Origin: an uncultured Oscillospiraceae bacterium
Lineage (GTDB): Bacteria; Bacillota; Clostridia; Oscillospirales; Oscillospiraceae
Direction of reading: 5' to 3'
Length of the DNA: 52,131 bases
Assembly (NCBI GenBank): GCA_947629915.1
Contig: CANRFN010000027.1
Location: 1-52,131, forward strand
Position 1 is the stretch's first letter; each line of letters begins with the position of its first letter. Made by a program: the position numbers and the translations under genes. Under the pieces are notes generated by a model that saw only the letters and a program-made list of their open reading frames with translations, was not told the origin of the DNA and did no database searches. Of the stretch, positions 36,443-47,007 are shown in pieces.

Positions 36443-37195
36443 TTATCGAACGGCGCACTGCAGGGTGCCGAGGGAGGAAATCTCCACGGCGATGGTGTCC
36501 CCGGGGTGCATGGGGCCCACGCCGGCGGGGGTGCCGGTGGCGATCACATCGCCGGGCTCCAGGGTCATGGCGGCGGTGATAAAGGCGATGAGCTCCGGCA
36601 CCGGGGTGATGAAGTCCTCCGTGTAGCCGTGCTGCACCACCTTGCCGTTCAGCCGGGTGGTGAGCTCCAGATGGGCGGGGTCCAGGTCCGTCTCGATCCA
36701 GGGGCCCATGGGACAGAAGCCGTCCATGGACTTGCCGCGGGTCCACTGCCCATCGTGCTGCTGGATGTCCCTTGCGGTGGCATCGATGAGGCAGGTGTAG
36801 CCCAGCACATAGTCTGCAAAGTCTTCAGGCTTTACATCCTTTGCCCTGCGCCGGATCACCACGCCCAGCTCCCCCTCGTAGTCGAAGCGCTGGACGAAGG
36901 ACGGGGCGTGCAGAACACCGTTGGGGTGGTTTACCGTGTTGGGCCCCTTCATGAAGAGCACCGGGAATCCCGGGGGCTCGGCGCCCATCTCCCGGGCGTG
37001 CTCGGCGTAGTTCTTACCCACACAGAGGATCTTGGTGGGCTCTGCCGGCGCCAGCAGGTCACACTGGTCCAGCGGGCAGGTCTCCCCGGTGTATGCCAGG
37101 GCCTCATAGGGGGCTGTGGCCAACAGCTTTACGGTGTTGTCCTCCAGGACGCCCCAGCGGGCGCCCTCTGGGGTCTTGATACGCACATATCTCAT
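36443..37195 (-). CDS. fumarylacetoacetate hydrolase (FAH) family enzyme
   Basis: The 250-residue enzyme has the FAH core: KILCVGKNYAEHAREMG, PVLFMKGPNTV, the metal ligands in FDYEGELGVVI and CLIDATARDIQ, GKSMDGFCPMGPWI, and the end part GDVIATGTPAGVGPM. Members act as acylpyruvate hydrolases, oxaloacetate decarboxylases or hydroxyheptadienedioate isomerases. The substrate cannot be assigned here. It overlaps engB by four bases, so it is expressed with a ribosome-assembly gene, which suggests metabolite clean-up rather than a dedicated catabolic pathway. Confidence 0.9.
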   Translation of the reverse strand: MRYVRIKTPEGARWGVLEDNTVKLLATAPYEALAYTGETCPLDQCDLLAPAEPTKILCVGKNYAEHAREMGAEPPGFPVLFMKGPNTVNHPNGVLHAPSFVQRFDYEGELGVVIRRRAKDVKPEDFADYVLGYTCLIDATARDIQQHDGQWTRGKSMDGFCPMGPWIETDLDPAHLELTTRLNGKVVQHGYTEDFITPVPELIAFITAAMTLEPGDVIATGTPAGVGPMHPGDTIAVEISSLGTLQCAVR

Positions 37196-37791
37196 GCTTT
37201 CCCCTCCACATACTGCGCGATCTCGGCGATTACCTCTGCCTTGCCGTCCCCTTTCTCAGCTGAAAAGGGAATTACCTTTACAGACTCTGGCAGTTCCAGG
37301 GTGGCGCGGATCAGCGCCAGGTTGCCTTCGATCTCGCTTTTTTTCAGTTTGTCCAGCTTGTTGGCCAGCACCACATAGCGTCCATCGGCCTGCAGAAGGA
37401 GGTCGGACATGGTGCGGTCGTCCTGGGTGGGTTTGTGTCTTGCGTCTACGATGAGAAGATTGAGGGAGCGGTCCTTCTGCTCGGCAAACCACCGCTCCAT
37501 CAGCACTGCCCAGCGCTGCTTTTCCGCGGCGGACACCTTGGCGTATCCGTACCCCGGCAAGTCCACCAGGTAAAAGCGGCCCTCGATGCGGAAGTAGTTC
37601 ACCTGCGTGGTCTTGCCAGGCACCGCCCCCACCCTGGCAAAGTTCTTGCGGTTTACGATCCGGTTGATCACCGAGGACTTCCCCACATTGCTCCGGCCGG
37701 CAAACACCACCTGGGGCATGCCATCGTGGAGAAAGTCCTGGGGCTTTCCGGCGGAGCGGACGTACTCGGCCTTGTTCCAGTTGATGCTCAT
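37192..37791 (-). CDS. engB: ribosome biogenesis GTPase EngB (YsxC/YihA)
   Basis: The 199-residue GTPase is needed for 50S assembly. Motifs are FAGRSNVGKSSVINRI (G1), GKTQVNYF (G2), LVDLPGYGYAKV (G3), LANKLDKLKKSE (G4) and a final VIPFSAEKGDGK (G5). The ATG at 37791 follows GAGGTG; a GTG six bases earlier is also in frame. The order clpX-lon-engB matches the lon-ysxC neighbourhood of B. subtilis. Confidence 0.96.
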   Translation of the reverse strand: MSINWNKAEYVRSAGKPQDFLHDGMPQVVFAGRSNVGKSSVINRIVNRKNFARVGAVPGKTTQVNYFRIEGRFYLVDLPGYGYAKVSAAEKQRWAVLMERWFAEQKDRSLNLLIVDARHKPTQDDRTMSDLLLQADGRYVVLANKLDKLKKSEIEGNLALIRATLELPESVKVIPFSAEKGDGKAEVIAEIAQYVEGKA

Positions 37792-37798
37792 GGGCACC

Positions 37799-40216
37799 TC
37801 ACTGGGTGAGGGGGACCCCGGGAGCGGTCCCTGCGATGGACGGCAGGTTTAGAATGGGGGCGGTGTCCGAGGCCAGGGGCTGGGAGCAGAGGGCCTCCGC
37901 CAGCACTTGATCCGCCTCACCCACCGGGATGAAGTGCAGGGCCGCCTTTACCATCGGGTCGATCTCCTCCAGATCCGGCACATTCTTCTGGGGGATGAGC
38001 ACCGTGGAGATGTGGTTTCGCATGGCCGCCATGGTCTTCTCCCGGAGTCCGCCGATGGGCAGCACCCGGCCCCGGAGGGTTACCTCGCCCGTCATGGCGA
38101 TGTCCTGCCGCACAGGGATGCCGGTGAGGGCAGATACCACCGCCGTGGTGATGGCGATGCCGGCGGACGGGCCGTCCTTGGGGACCGCGCCCTCCGGAAA
38201 GTGGACGTGGATGTCCTGCTCTTTGTAGAAGTTGGGGGCCAGGCCCAGCTGCGTTGTCCGGCTGCGGATAAAGGTGATGGCGGCCTCGCAGGACTCCTTC
38301 ATCACGTCTCCCAGATTGCCGGTGAGGGTGAGCTTTCCCGTGCCGGGGACGGCGTTGGCCTCCACCTGGAGAAGCTCGCCGCCGGCTGCAGTCCAGGCCA
38401 GCCCGTTTACCACGCCCACCAAATCCTCCTCCTGGGGAATGCTGTCCATGTATTTCGGGGCGCCCAGGAATTTCTCCAGGTCCCCTGCCCCCACGGATAC
38501 GGTCCTCTTGTTGCTCCGGACGATCTCGATGGCGGCCTTGCGGCAGATGGCGGCAATGCGCCGCTCCAGAAGCCGGACGCCGGCCTCCTTCGTGTAGCGG
38601 GTGATGATGCCGCGGATGGCGTCATCGGACACTTTCAGGTTTTTGCCGTTCATGCCGTGGCGCTTCAGCTCCCGGGGCAGCAGGTGCAGCTTTGCAATCT
38701 GCAGCTTCTCGTTGTCCGTGTAGCTGGGCAGCTCGATAACCTCCATCCGGTCCAGCAAGGGCTTGGCGATGGTCTCGGTGGTGTTGGCGGTGGTGATGAA
38801 GATCACGTCAGAGAGGTCGAAGGGGATCTCCAAAAAGTGGTCCCGGAAGGTGCTGTTCTGCTCGCCGTCCAGCACCTCCAGCAGCGCTGAGGCGGGGTCT
38901 CCCCGGCCGTCTGAGCCCACCTTGTCGATCTCGTCCAGCAGCAGCACCGGGTTGGAGGTGCCGGCCTGGCGGATGCCGGCGATGATGCGGCCGGGCATGG
39001 CGCCGATGTAGGTCTTCCGGTGGCCCCGGATGTCCGCCTCGTCCCGGATGCCGCCCAGGGAGATGCGGGCCATCTTGCGGTTCATGGCTCCCGCCACGCT
39101 CATGGCGATGGAGGTCTTCCCCACCCCCGGCGGGCCCACCAGGCAGATCACCTGTCCCTTCAGAGAGGGGGACAGCTGCTTTACCGCCACAAACTCCAGG
39201 ATGCGCTCCTTCACCTTCTCCAGGCCGTAGTGATCCTGGTTCAGAGCCTCCTCCACCTTGGACACCTGGATGTCCTCCTCGCTCTTCACAGACCAGGGCA
39301 GCTCGAGACAGGTGTCCAGGTAGTTGCGCAGCAGGGCGGCCTCCGAGGAGCCGGAGGGCTGCTTTTTCAGGTGGTCCAGCTCGTGGTTCAGCTTTTCCGC
39401 CACGGCCTGGGGCAGATTGGCCGCCTCAATGCGGTGGCGGTAGTCCTGGATCTCCTCGGTATCCTCCCCGTCCCCCAGCTCTTTCTGCAGCACTCGAATC
39501 TGCTCCCGGAGGTAGTACTCCCGCTGATTGGACTGCAGCTGGTCTCGGAGCTTGGCGTTGATGTCGGACTCCGCCTGCATGATCTCCACCTCGCGGTTGA
39601 GGACCTTGGTGAGCAGGGCGATCCGGCCGGCGGGACGGGTCTCCTCCAGCAGCGCCTGCTTGTCTTCAAACCGCAGGGGCAGGTTTTGGGCGGCGCAGTC
39701 CGCGTAGTGGCCGGGATCTTTGATGTCCATCATCCGCACCAGCAGGTCCGGGCTCACCCGATCGGAGAGCTGCCGGAAGTGGTCTACCATCATCAGGATG
39801 GTGCGCATGGCGGCCTCCTGGCGCTTGGTGAGGGCCCGGGTCTGCTCCTGAGACTGGATGGGCTGGACCTTTGCGGTGAGATAGGGATCGCGGGAGACCC
39901 CCTCGATCAGCCGGCCCCGGGAGATGCCGTCCACCACCATGCGGATGGAGTTGTCCCGGAGGCGGAGAATCTGCTTGATGGTGGCGATGGTGCCCATTTT
40001 ATAGAGCCGCTCAAAGTCCACGATCTCCGTGGTGAGGTCCCGCTGGGTCACCAAAAAGATCTCCCGGCTGCTGTTGAGGGCGGCATCCACTGCCCGGATG
40101 GAGGACTCCCGGCCGATGTCGAACTGCAGGGTCAGCAGAGGGAACACCGTCAGTCCCCTGAGAGGCAGTACCGGAAGAACCCGCTGTTCTGGCTGCTGTA
40201 CGGCTTCCTGGCCCAT
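37799..40216 (-). CDS. lon: ATP-dependent protease Lon
   Basis: The 805-residue protease has an N-terminal substrate-binding domain ([13 protein letters not shown] onward), the AAA+ domain with Walker [10 protein letters not shown] and sensor-type [19 protein letters not shown]. The C-terminal serine-lysine protease has the Ser in [10 protein letters not shown] and the Lys in [12 protein letters not shown]. The length is as in B. subtilis LonA. The ATG at 40216 has AAGGAG eleven bases upstream; a GTG at 40228 abuts it. It is preceded by clpX and a hairpin. Confidence 0.97.
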   Translation of the reverse strand: MGQEAVQQPEQRVLPVLPLRGLTVFPLLTLQFDIGRESSIRAVDAALNSSREIFLVTQRDLTTEIVDFERLYKMGTIATIKQILRLRDNSIRMVVDGISRGRLIEGVSRDPYLTAKVQPIQSQEQTRALTKRQEAAMRTILMMVDHFRQLSDRVSPDLLVRMMDIKDPGHYADCAAQNLPLRFEDKQALLEETRPAGRIALLTKVLNREVEIMQAESDINAKLRDQLQSNQREYYLREQIRVLQKELGDGEDTEEIQDYRHRIEAANLPQAVAEKLNHELDHLKKQPSGSSEAALLRNYLDTCLELPWSVKSEEDIQVSKVEEALNQDHYGLEKVKERILEFVAVKQLSPSLKGQVICLVGPPGVGKTSIAMSVAGAMNRKMARISLGGIRDEADIRGHRKTYIGAMPGRIIAGIRQAGTSNPVLLLDEIDKVGSDGRGDPASALLEVLDGEQNSTFRDHFLEIPFDLSDVIFITTANTTETIAKPLLDRMEVIELPSYTDNEKLQIAKLHLLPRELKRHGMNGKNLKVSDDAIRGIITRYTKEAGVRLLERRIAAICRKAAIEIVRSNKRTVSVGAGDLEKFLGAPKYMDSIPQEEDLVGVVNGLAWTAAGGELLQVEANAVPGTGKLTLTGNLGDVMKESCEAAITFIRSRTTQLGLAPNFYKEQDIHVHFPEGAVPKDGPSAGIAITTAVVSALTGIPVRQDIAMTGEVTLRGRVLPIGGLREKTMAAMRNHISTVLIPQKNVPDLEEIDPMVKAALHFIPVGEADQVLAEALCSQPLASDTAPILNLPSIAGTAPGVPLTQ

Positions 40217-40243
40217 TTCGAAAATCACTCCTTCAAAATAGCG

Positions 40244-40272
40244 CGGGAGGGACGGAACATCCGCCCCTCCCG
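40244..40272 (-). terminator. hairpin between clpX and lon
   Basis: CGGGAGGG (40265-40272, minus) pairs with CCCTCCCG (40244-40251), with an inner CGGA/TCCG stem. The minus strand then reads CGCTATTTTG. It is a weak terminator candidate that would set lon below clpX. Confidence 0.6.
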
Positions 40273-40290
40273 TCTTCCCTTTTGTATGCG

Positions 40291-41604
40291 TCAGGACACG
40301 TTGCCCCTGGCGCGGACTCTGCCCCCGTTTTGCGGTTTCAGCTGGGCGTGGCCCAGCCGGGGGCGGGCGTTGTTGCTGTCCCGCACGATCTCCGGGGGTT
40401 TCTCCCCGCGGATGGTCTCTGCGGTGACGGTCACCTTGACGATGCTCTCGTCCGAGGGCACTTCGTACATGATGGGCGTCATGACCTCTTCCAGCACGGC
40501 GCGGAGGCCGCGGGCGCCGATCTTGCGCTCCACCGCCTTGTCTGCCGCTGCCACCAGGGCCTCCTGGGTGAACTCCAACTCCACTTTGTCGTACTCCAGG
40601 AGCTTCTTGTACTGCTTCACCAGGGCGTTCTTGGGCTCGGTGAGGATCTGTACCAGCTGCTGGGGGTCCAGCGCCTTCAGGGTGGTCACCACAGGCAGGC
40701 GGCCCACCAGCTCGGGGATCAGGCCGAACTTCAGCAGGTCGTGGGGCTGTATGTCCTTAAAGATATCCACATCCAGGCGATCCCGGGCGGTGCGCACGGT
40801 GGCGCCGAAGCCGATGGTCTTCTGGTCCAGCCGGCGCTCGATGATCTGGTCCAGGCCCTCAAAGGCGCCGCCGCAGATGAAGAGGATGTTCTTGGTGTCC
40901 ACCTGCATGAACTCCTGGTGGGGGTGCTTGCGGCCGCCCTGGGGCGGGACATTGGCCACAGTGCCCTCCAGAATCTTCAGCAGTGCCTGCTGTACGCCCT
41001 CGCCGGAGACATCGCGGGTGATGGACGTGTTCTCGCTCTTGCGGGCGATCTTATCCACCTCATCGATGTAGATGATGCCACGCTCGGCCAGCTCCATGTC
41101 GTAGTCCGCCGCCTGTACCAGGCGCAGCAGGATGTTCTCCACGTCATCGCCCACGTAGCCGGCCTCGGTGAGGGTGGTGGCATCGGCGATGGCAAAGGGC
41201 ACCCGCAGAATCCGGGCCAGGGTCTTGGCCATCTCGGTCTTGCCGCAGCCCGTGGGGCCTACCATCAGGATGTTGCTCTTCTGGAGCTCCACATCGTCCC
41301 CGCCGCCGAAGTAGATGCGCTTGTAGTGGTTGTACACCGCCACGGTGAGCGTCTCTTTGGCCGCCTGCTGGCCGATGATATACTGGTCCAGAATGGAGAC
41401 CATCTCTTTGGGGGTGGGGATCACATCCGGCATGTCAGCCAGGTTGACCGGCTTGTTCTCCTCTTCATCGTTGAGGATGTTCACGCAGAGGTTCACGCAC
41501 TCGTTGCAGATATAGGCACCGGGTCCGGCAATGATCCGCTCTACCTGCTCCTGGTGCTTGCCGCAGAACGAACACCGCACGGACCTGTGATTATCTTTTG
41601 GCAT
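40291..41604 (-). CDS. clpX: ATP-dependent Clp protease ATP-binding subunit ClpX
   Basis: The 437-residue unfoldase feeds ClpP. The N-terminal zinc finger (CSFCGKH and CNECVNLC, four cysteines) is followed by Walker [12 protein letters not shown], Walker [11 protein letters not shown], sensor-type GRLPVVTTL and the ClpP-docking loop region with IGFGA (here TIGFGATV). The end is a Pro/Arg-rich tail. GAAAGGATGA stands before the ATG. It follows clpP by 73 bases in the usual tig-clpP-clpX order. Confidence 0.97.
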   Translation of the reverse strand: MPKDNHRSVRCSFCGKHQEQVERIIAGPGAYICNECVNLCVNILNDEEENKPVNLADMPDVIPTPKEMVSILDQYIIGQQAAKETLTVAVYNHYKRIYFGGGDDVELQKSNILMVGPTGCGKTEMAKTLARILRVPFAIADATTLTEAGYVGDDVENILLRLVQAADYDMELAERGIIYIDEVDKIARKSENTSITRDVSGEGVQQALLKILEGTVANVPPQGGRKHPHQEFMQVDTKNILFICGGAFEGLDQIIERRLDQKTIGFGATVRTARDRLDVDIFKDIQPHDLLKFGLIPELVGRLPVVTTLKALDPQQLVQILTEPKNALVKQYKKLLEYDKVELEFTQEALVAAADKAVERKIGARGLRAVLEEVMTPIMYEVPSDESIVKVTVTAETIRGEKPPEIVRDSNNARPRLGHAQLKPQNGGRVRARGNVS

Positions 41605-41677
41605 ATGAAAATCATCCTTTCAGGAATCCTCTGCGCGAGTGAGGCCGTGCCCTCCCGCCGCAGGGGACTCTCAGGCA

Positions 41678-42259
41678 TCAGCGGTGCTCGATGATCTTGT
41701 CGATCAGGCCGAACTCCAGGGCCTCCTGGGCGCTCATGAAGTTGTCCCGCTCGGTGGCGGCCACGACCTCGTCCATAGAGCGGCCTGTGTTCTTGGCCAG
41801 AATCTCGTTCAGCCTTGCCTTGATGGCCTCCAAACGCTTGAGGTGAATGGCCATGTCGGTGATCTGCCCCTGGGTGCCGGCAGAGGGCTGGTGGATCATG
41901 ATCTCCGCGTTGGGGAGGGCAATCCGCTTGCCCTTGGTGCCGGAGGACAGCAGGAAGGCACCCATGGAGGCGCACATGCCCACGCAGATGGTAGCCACAT
42001 CGCACTTGATGTACTGCATCGTGTCGTAGATCGCCATGCCGTCCGTGACGCTGCCGCCGGGGCTGTTGATATAGAACTGAATGTCCTTGTCCGGATCCTG
42101 AGACTCCAGATACAGGAGCTGAGCGACCACCAGGGACGCGGTGGTGGGGTTCACTTCCTCGCCGAGGAAGATGATCCGGTCGTTTAAGAGACGGGAGAAG
42201 ATGTCGTAGGAACGCTCTCCTCTGCCGGTCTGCTCAATTACATAGGGAACCAGGCTCAT
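41678..42259 (-). CDS. clpP: ATP-dependent Clp protease proteolytic subunit
   Basis: The 193-residue serine protease forms the 14-mer chamber. The catalytic Ser is in [11 protein letters not shown] and the His in [19 protein letters not shown] and YINSPGGSV are typical. GGAAGGAG precedes the start. It lies between tig and clpX. No second clpP copy is in the window. Confidence 0.97.
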   Translation of the reverse strand: MSLVPYVIEQTGRGERSYDIFSRLLNDRIIFLGEEVNPTTASLVVAQLLYLESQDPDKDIQFYINSPGGSVTDGMAIYDTMQYIKCDVATICVGMCASMGAFLLSSGTKGKRIALPNAEIMIHQPSAGTQGQITDMAIHLKRLEAIKARLNEILAKNTGRSMDEVVAATERDNFMSAQEALEFGLIDKIIEHR

Positions 42260-42322
42260 GAAATTACTCCTTCCAGATATCGTTCGCTGGCTGCGGACAT
42301 TATACCCAAAGGGAAAAGGAAA

Positions 42323-43669
42323 TTATTCCTCTTCCGCAGCGGGCTGCTCATCGGGTGCCTCAACAGGCTCCCCATCGGACGCCTCAACGGGCTCTTCATC
42401 GGACGCCTCTTCCATCGCTTCTGCTCCCGCTTCCTCTTCGCCCATGTTGGCGGAGAAACCGTAGTGCTTTTCCAGAAGCTTGAGGGCCTTGCGGCGCTTG
42501 GACTCGCGGATGGAGAAGTCTCTGTTGTCTGCCTCGATGTCCTGTTCGTCTGCCTCCAGGTTCTCACCCTTGGCGATGGCGTCCAGAACAATGAACTCCT
42601 TGTACTGCTCCTCGAACTCTTTGCGCCATTCGGCTTCGAAGGCAGCGGGGGTGACGCCCTGCTGTCTGGCGTAGACGTCCAGGGTCAGGTTGTAGCTATT
42701 CAGCTTCTTCTCCGTGTCTTCCCTCTCCTGGCTGACGTTGTAGTCCAGGATCTGGGCGGGAATCTCCACGGTGACCATGTCCTTCAGGGCCTGCAGGATA
42801 GCGATGCCATACTGGTTGTTGGCGTTGACGGCGGCCTGCTTTTTCAGCTGGACCTCGGTGTCTGCCCGCAGCTCTTCCAGGGTGTCGAACTCAGAGACGT
42901 CCTTAGCCAGCTCATCGTCCATGGGGGGCATATCCGTGTACTTCACGGTTTGGATGAGGGTGTGGAAGACGGCCTCCTTGCCGGCCAGACTGGCCTCCTG
43001 GTAGTCCTCCGGGAAGGTGATGGTGACGTCTACCGCATCGCCGGCGGAGTGGCCGAGAAGCTGGTCCTCGAAGCCGGGGATAAAGGTGTTGGAGCCCAGC
43101 TTCAGGGCATAGTTGCTGGCGGAGCCGCCCTCGAAGGGCACGCCATCGATGGTGCCCTGAAAATCGATCTCCACGACATCCTGGTCCTTGCAGGGCTCGG
43201 TGCTCTCCACGAGGCGGGAGGCCCGGAGCTGATAGTTCTTCATCTCCTGATCCACGTCCTCCTCGGTGACGGGGATCTCCTTCTTCTCAATCTGCAGATC
43301 CAGATAGCCGGTGAGCTCCTGCTCGGGCATCACGGTGCAGACATAGGTGATCTCCAGATCGCCGTTCTCGGCGATGTTGGTGCCCTCCACGCCGGCGGGG
43401 CACTCGGGCATCACGCCGGACTCCTTCAGGACCTCGGGGAAGACCTCCCTGATGCACTGATCGGCGGCGTCATCGGTGAAGATGGTGGCGCCGTAGAACT
43501 GCTCAATGATCTTGCGGGGCACCTTGCCCTTGCGGAAGCCGGGAATCTGGATGCTGCCGCGGTTCTTGCGGTAGATTTTATCCACTGCACTGTTGAAGGT
43601 TTTGGCGTCCACAACGGCAACGATGTGAACCTCAAAATTCTCCTGCTTTTCTACGCTTTTGATTGTCAT
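42323..43669 (-). CDS. tig: trigger factor
   Basis: The 448-residue ribosome-bound chaperone and prolyl isomerase has the ribosome-docking signature GFRKGKVPRKIIEQFYG. The FKBP-type domain is at about 155-240 (VVEIDFQGTIDGVPFEGG, FIPGFEDQLLGHSAGD), and a helical substrate cradle follows. The last 30 residues are acidic imperfect repeats (SDEEPVEASDGEPVEAPDEQ). I take the ATG at 43669 with GGAGG upstream; the frame opens further up but without a site. It begins the tig-clpP-clpX-lon block. Confidence 0.96.
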   Translation of the reverse strand: MTIKSVEKQENFEVHIVAVVDAKTFNSAVDKIYRKNRGSIQIPGFRKGKVPRKIIEQFYGATIFTDDAADQCIREVFPEVLKESGVMPECPAGVEGTNIAENGDLEITYVCTVMPEQELTGYLDLQIEKKEIPVTEEDVDQEMKNYQLRASRLVESTEPCKDQDVVEIDFQGTIDGVPFEGGSASNYALKLGSNTFIPGFEDQLLGHSAGDAVDVTITFPEDYQEASLAGKEAVFHTLIQTVKYTDMPPMDDELAKDVSEFDTLEELRADTEVQLKKQAAVNANNQYGIAILQALKDMVTVEIPAQILDYNVSQEREDTEKKLNSYNLTLDVYARQQGVTPAAFEAEWRKEFEEQYKEFIVLDAIAKGENLEADEQDIEADNRDFSIRESKRRKALKLLEKHYGFSANMGEEEAGAEAMEEASDEEPVEASDGEPVEAPDEQPAAEEE

Positions 43670-43777
43670 GATTGTATTTCCTCCAAAGGGACCTACGGTA
43701 CCTCTCACCGCGTCCCGACTTTCTAGCAATCTCGCATTCTACCAGATGGAACCGAGAAATTCCACTGCTTTTTCTAC

Positions 43778-44467
43778 TCAATCTGAAATTTTTTTCGGGC
43801 AGAATCCTACATAGTCCGACGAAACCAGGCGATATTGCACACCATCCCGCTCTCCGGTCTCCGCCAGCCGGTGGCTGTTGCCGTGGAGATGGCCGTAGCA
43901 GCAGATGCGCACCTGGTAGCGCTGCAGCAGCTCCAGGACCTCTTCACAGCGGTATCCCTGGTACAGTGGCGGGTAGTGGAGAAAGCAGTATTTCTCGTGC
44001 TCCCCTGCCGCCTTCAGCGAGGCCTCCAGCCGGATGAGCTCCCGGCGGAAGACCTTTTCCGATTGAGGGGTGCCATTCTCCTCGTAGAACCAGCCGCGGG
44101 TTCCGCAGAGGGCGATGTCACCATAGAAGGTACAATTGTTGTGCAGGATGTGCAGGGTGTGAAACCCGTTGGCCGCAAAGAAGGCGTTCATCTTGGTCAC
44201 GGTGTTCCACCAGAAGTCGTGGTTTCCCTTTATGATCCACTTCTCCCCGGGAAGCCGGTCTAAGAACGCGAAGTCCTCCCTGGCCTGCTCCAGGCCCAGG
44301 GCCCAGGAGATGTCCCCGCAGAGCACCACGGTGTCTGTCTCCGAGACCTGGGAGAAACCCTCCTCCAGCCGCTGCACGTAGTTCTCCCAGCCGGCGCCGA
44401 ACACCTCCATGGTCTTGGAGGGGTTGCCCAGCGCCAGGTGGGTGTCTCCGATGGCATATAACGCCAT
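43778..44467 (-). CDS. calcineurin-like metallophosphoesterase
   Basis: The 229-residue enzyme has the five metallophosphoesterase blocks: YAIGDTHLA, LCGDISWAL, KGNHDFWWN, LHYPPLY and GHLHGNSH. All metal ligands are present, so it should be active. The GDTHLA/GDISWAL form is common in clostridial members whose substrate is unknown. It begins four bases after thrC, and its stop is followed after 108 bases by tig. Confidence 0.9.
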   Translation of the reverse strand: MALYAIGDTHLALGNPSKTMEVFGAGWENYVQRLEEGFSQVSETDTVVLCGDISWALGLEQAREDFAFLDRLPGEKWIIKGNHDFWWNTVTKMNAFFAANGFHTLHILHNNCTFYGDIALCGTRGWFYEENGTPQSEKVFRRELIRLEASLKAAGEHEKYCFLHYPPLYQGYRCEEVLELLQRYQVRICCYGHLHGNSHRLAETGERDGVQYRLVSSDYVGFCPKKISD

Positions 44468-44471
44468 GAAT

Positions 44472-45959
44472 TTACTTCAGGAAGTCCCGCACGACCTGCT
44501 CCATCTCTCCCTTTTCCGCCACGGCGCCGAAGCGGGGACGGCGGCCGCGGAGCCTGGCCAGCGGCGCCGGCACCGGCACGCCGGTCTCCTCGGCGATCTG
44601 GTCCAGCACGTCCAGGCCCTTGCGGTGCTCGTGAATGCCCAGGGAATCCAGCACGCTGTTGCAGAACTTGAAGGGGCTGGCGGTGGAGACCACCACGGTG
44701 GGCGCCCGGTCTCCGGTCTCGGCCCGGTACTCGTCCAGCACATGGAAGGCCACTGCGGTGTGGGGGTCGATGAGGTAGTGCTTCTGCTCCCACATCTCGG
44801 CGATCTTGGCCCGGGTCTGGTCCTCATCGCACCAGCCGGCGGCGAAGAGGTTCTGCATCCGGGCGCGGAGGGCGGAGCTCACCCGGTAGCTGCCGATCTC
44901 GCTGAGCTGATTCATATACTCCCGCACCTTGCGGTCGTCCCGGTTGGAGATCTCGAAGATCATCCGCTCCAGGTTGCTGGAGATCAGGATGTCCATGGAG
45001 GGTGAGATGGTGTTGTAGAAGGTGCGGTTGCGGTCGTAGACGCCGGTCTTCAGAAAATCGGTGAGCACGTTGTTGCTGTTGGAGGCGCAGATCAGCCGGT
45101 GGACCGGCACGCCCATGGTCTTGGCGTAGTAGGCGGCCAGGATGTTGCCGAAGTTGCCGGTGGGGACGCAGAAGTTGATCTCCTCGCCCCGGGAGATGGC
45201 GCCGTTGCGCAGCAGGTCGCAGTAGGCGGAGATATAGTAGACGATCTGGGCCAGAATGCGGCCCCAGTTGATGGAGTTTGCCGAGGACAGGAAGTAGCCC
45301 TTCTCGGTGAGATCTGCTGCCAGGGCCTCATCGGCGAACAGCTTCTTCACGCCGGTCTGGGCATCGTCAAAGTTGCCCTTCACCGCGCAGACGGCGACAT
45401 TGCCGCCCTCCTGGGTGAGCATCTGCAGCTCCTGGATGTCGGACACGCCGTCCTTGGGATAGAAGACCAGAACTTTGGTCTTGTCCACGTCCCGGAAGCC
45501 CTCCAGGGCGGCCTTGCCGGTGTCGCCGGAGGTGGCCACCAGGATGCAGACGTCCCGCTTCTCATCGCTCTTGCCCAGAGAGGCCACCAGCAGGTAGGGC
45601 AGGATCTGCAGGGCCATGTCCTTGAAGGCGCAGGTGGGGCCGTGCCAGAGCTCCAGGCACCAGGAGCCGTCTCCCATGTCCCGTACCGGCGCTATGTCGG
45701 GATCGGAGAACTTCACCCCGCCGTAGGCCGCGTCTGCATAGGAGGACAGCTCGGAGCTGGAGAAGCCCTCCAGAAAGCCGTTCATCACATAGACCATCCG
45801 CTGCTGATAGGACATGTCCTTCAGGGTGTCCAGTGCGCTGGCGGGAAGACGGGGCACCACCGCAGGGGTCAGCAGACCGCCGTCCGGAGCCAGTCCCTTG
45901 ACGATGGCCTGGGCTGCGGTAATGCGCAAATCCTTGTTTCTTGTGCTCAGATAGTTCAT
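44472..45959 (-). CDS. thrC: threonine synthase
   Basis: The 495-residue PLP enzyme makes threonine from phosphohomoserine. The protein starts MNYLSTRNKDLRITAAQAI, then PDGGLLTP, and the PLP lysine lies in HGPTCAFKDMALQIL. VATSGDTGKAALEGF and PTGNFGNILAAYY (phosphate-binding) follow. The long form and the insert near RNRTFYNTISPSMDI are those of the ThrC type of fungi and many clostridia. The chosen ATG has no clear ribosome binding site; an in-frame ATG at 46010 sits directly behind GAGGGAGG and would add 17 residues. No other threonine genes are nearby. Confidence 0.93.
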   Translation of the reverse strand: MNYLSTRNKDLRITAAQAIVKGLAPDGGLLTPAVVPRLPASALDTLKDMSYQQRMVYVMNGFLEGFSSSELSSYADAAYGGVKFSDPDIAPVRDMGDGSWCLELWHGPTCAFKDMALQILPYLLVASLGKSDEKRDVCILVATSGDTGKAALEGFRDVDKTKVLVFYPKDGVSDIQELQMLTQEGGNVAVCAVKGNFDDAQTGVKKLFADEALAADLTEKGYFLSSANSINWGRILAQIVYYISAYCDLLRNGAISRGEEINFCVPTGNFGNILAAYYAKTMGVPVHRLICASNSNNVLTDFLKTGVYDRNRTFYNTISPSMDILISSNLERMIFEISNRDDRKVREYMNQLSEIGSYRVSSALRARMQNLFAAGWCDEDQTRAKIAEMWEQKHYLIDPHTAVAFHVLDEYRAETGDRAPTVVVSTASPFKFCNSVLDSLGIHEHRKGLDVLDQIAEETGVPVPAPLARLRGRRPRFGAVAEKGEMEQVVRDFLK

Positions 45960-46068
45960 AGAATTTGGCGCAGATACCCCCGAGGCATCGCCTGGGGGAG
46001 GAAGCGCCATGCCTCCCTCATATCAGTATTTTCCCGGCCCACGGCGCCGGGATGTGTAGATGGCTTGC

Positions 46069-47007
46069 TCAGAGCGCGGCGCCCTCTGCCGCTGTGCGGA
46101 GCAGCCGCATCAGGTTGCCGGCAAAGAAGTCCTCCAGAAGCCCCTGGGAATAGCCGCGCTGGGTGAGGTATTCATACAGGCCGGTCAGGGCATCCACCGC
46201 GGGAAGGGCATCGATGGTGTCGCACCCGTCCCAGTCCCCGCCCAGGGCCACGCACTGGGCGCCGCCCAAAGAGAGAATGTGGTCCAGATGCCGCCGGACG
46301 GTGTCCAGGCTCTCCTCGCCGCCCAGAAAGTCCCGGTAGAAGTTCAGCCCGATGACGCCTCTGCTCTCTATTATCGCAGTAATTTGGTCATCCGTCAAGT
46401 TTCTTGAGTGGCCGCAGACAAATTTTGCGTTGGAATGGCTGGCGAGAATGGGCCCGCCCAGGGCTGCCACGTCCCAGAACCCCGGCTCAGAGAGGTGGGA
46501 GACGTCTGGGAGAATGCCGAGACGGCGCATCTCCCGGACGAAGTCCTTGCCCTGTTGGGTGAGCCCCTGCTCCGGGCGGTCCATGTGGGAGCCGGAGAGG
46601 GCGTTGGCGTGGTTCCAGGTGAGGTTGATGCAGACCACCCCGGCGTCCTTGGCCTCCTGAAGGCGGGCGATGTCGCAGCCGATGAGCTCCGCCCCCTCGA
46701 TGGAGAGAAACGCCGCCGCCAGACCCTGCCGGTGGGCTGCCTCTGCCTCTTCCGGGGTGCGGCAGTGGCGGATTCTCCCTTGGTTGGCCTCCATCTGTTC
46801 CCGGAAACAGCGGAGCAGTTGGTGATATCGCGGCTCCACATGCTCGCCGGTGGCAAAGAGGGCAAAGATCTGGTTGTACTCGGTGAATGCCGCCTCGGCG
46901 CGGTCCAATGAGACCATGCCGCCGGCATCGGCCAGGCTCTCCCCTGTCTGCAAAATGCGGGCGATGGTGTCGCAGTGGGCGTCAAAGACGGGAATGGGCA
47001 GTTTCAT
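46069..47007 (-). CDS. membrane dipeptidase-type (M19) hydrolase
   Basis: The 312-residue protein begins IPVFDAHCDTIARIL with the zinc ligands His-x-Asp. It has LSIEGAELIG with the bridging Glu, CINLTWNHANALSG, PDVSHLSEPGFWDV, ILASHSNAKFVCGHSRNL and GGDWDGCD, all features of the renal dipeptidase family. No signal peptide is seen, so it is cytosolic. It hydrolyses dipeptides, including D-amino-acid ones in some members. It overlaps rnhB by four bases. Confidence 0.93.
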   Translation of the reverse strand: MKLPIPVFDAHCDTIARILQTGESLADAGGMVSLDRAEAAFTEYNQIFALFATGEHVEPRYHQLLRCFREQMEANQGRIRHCRTPEEAEAAHRQGLAAAFLSIEGAELIGCDIARLQEAKDAGVVCINLTWNHANALSGSHMDRPEQGLTQQGKDFVREMRRLGILPDVSHLSEPGFWDVAALGGPILASHSNAKFVCGHSRNLTDDQITAIIESRGVIGLNFYRDFLGGEESLDTVRRHLDHILSLGGAQCVALGGDWDGCDTIDALPAVDALTGLYEYLTQRGYSQGLLEDFFAGNLMRLLRTAAEGAAL

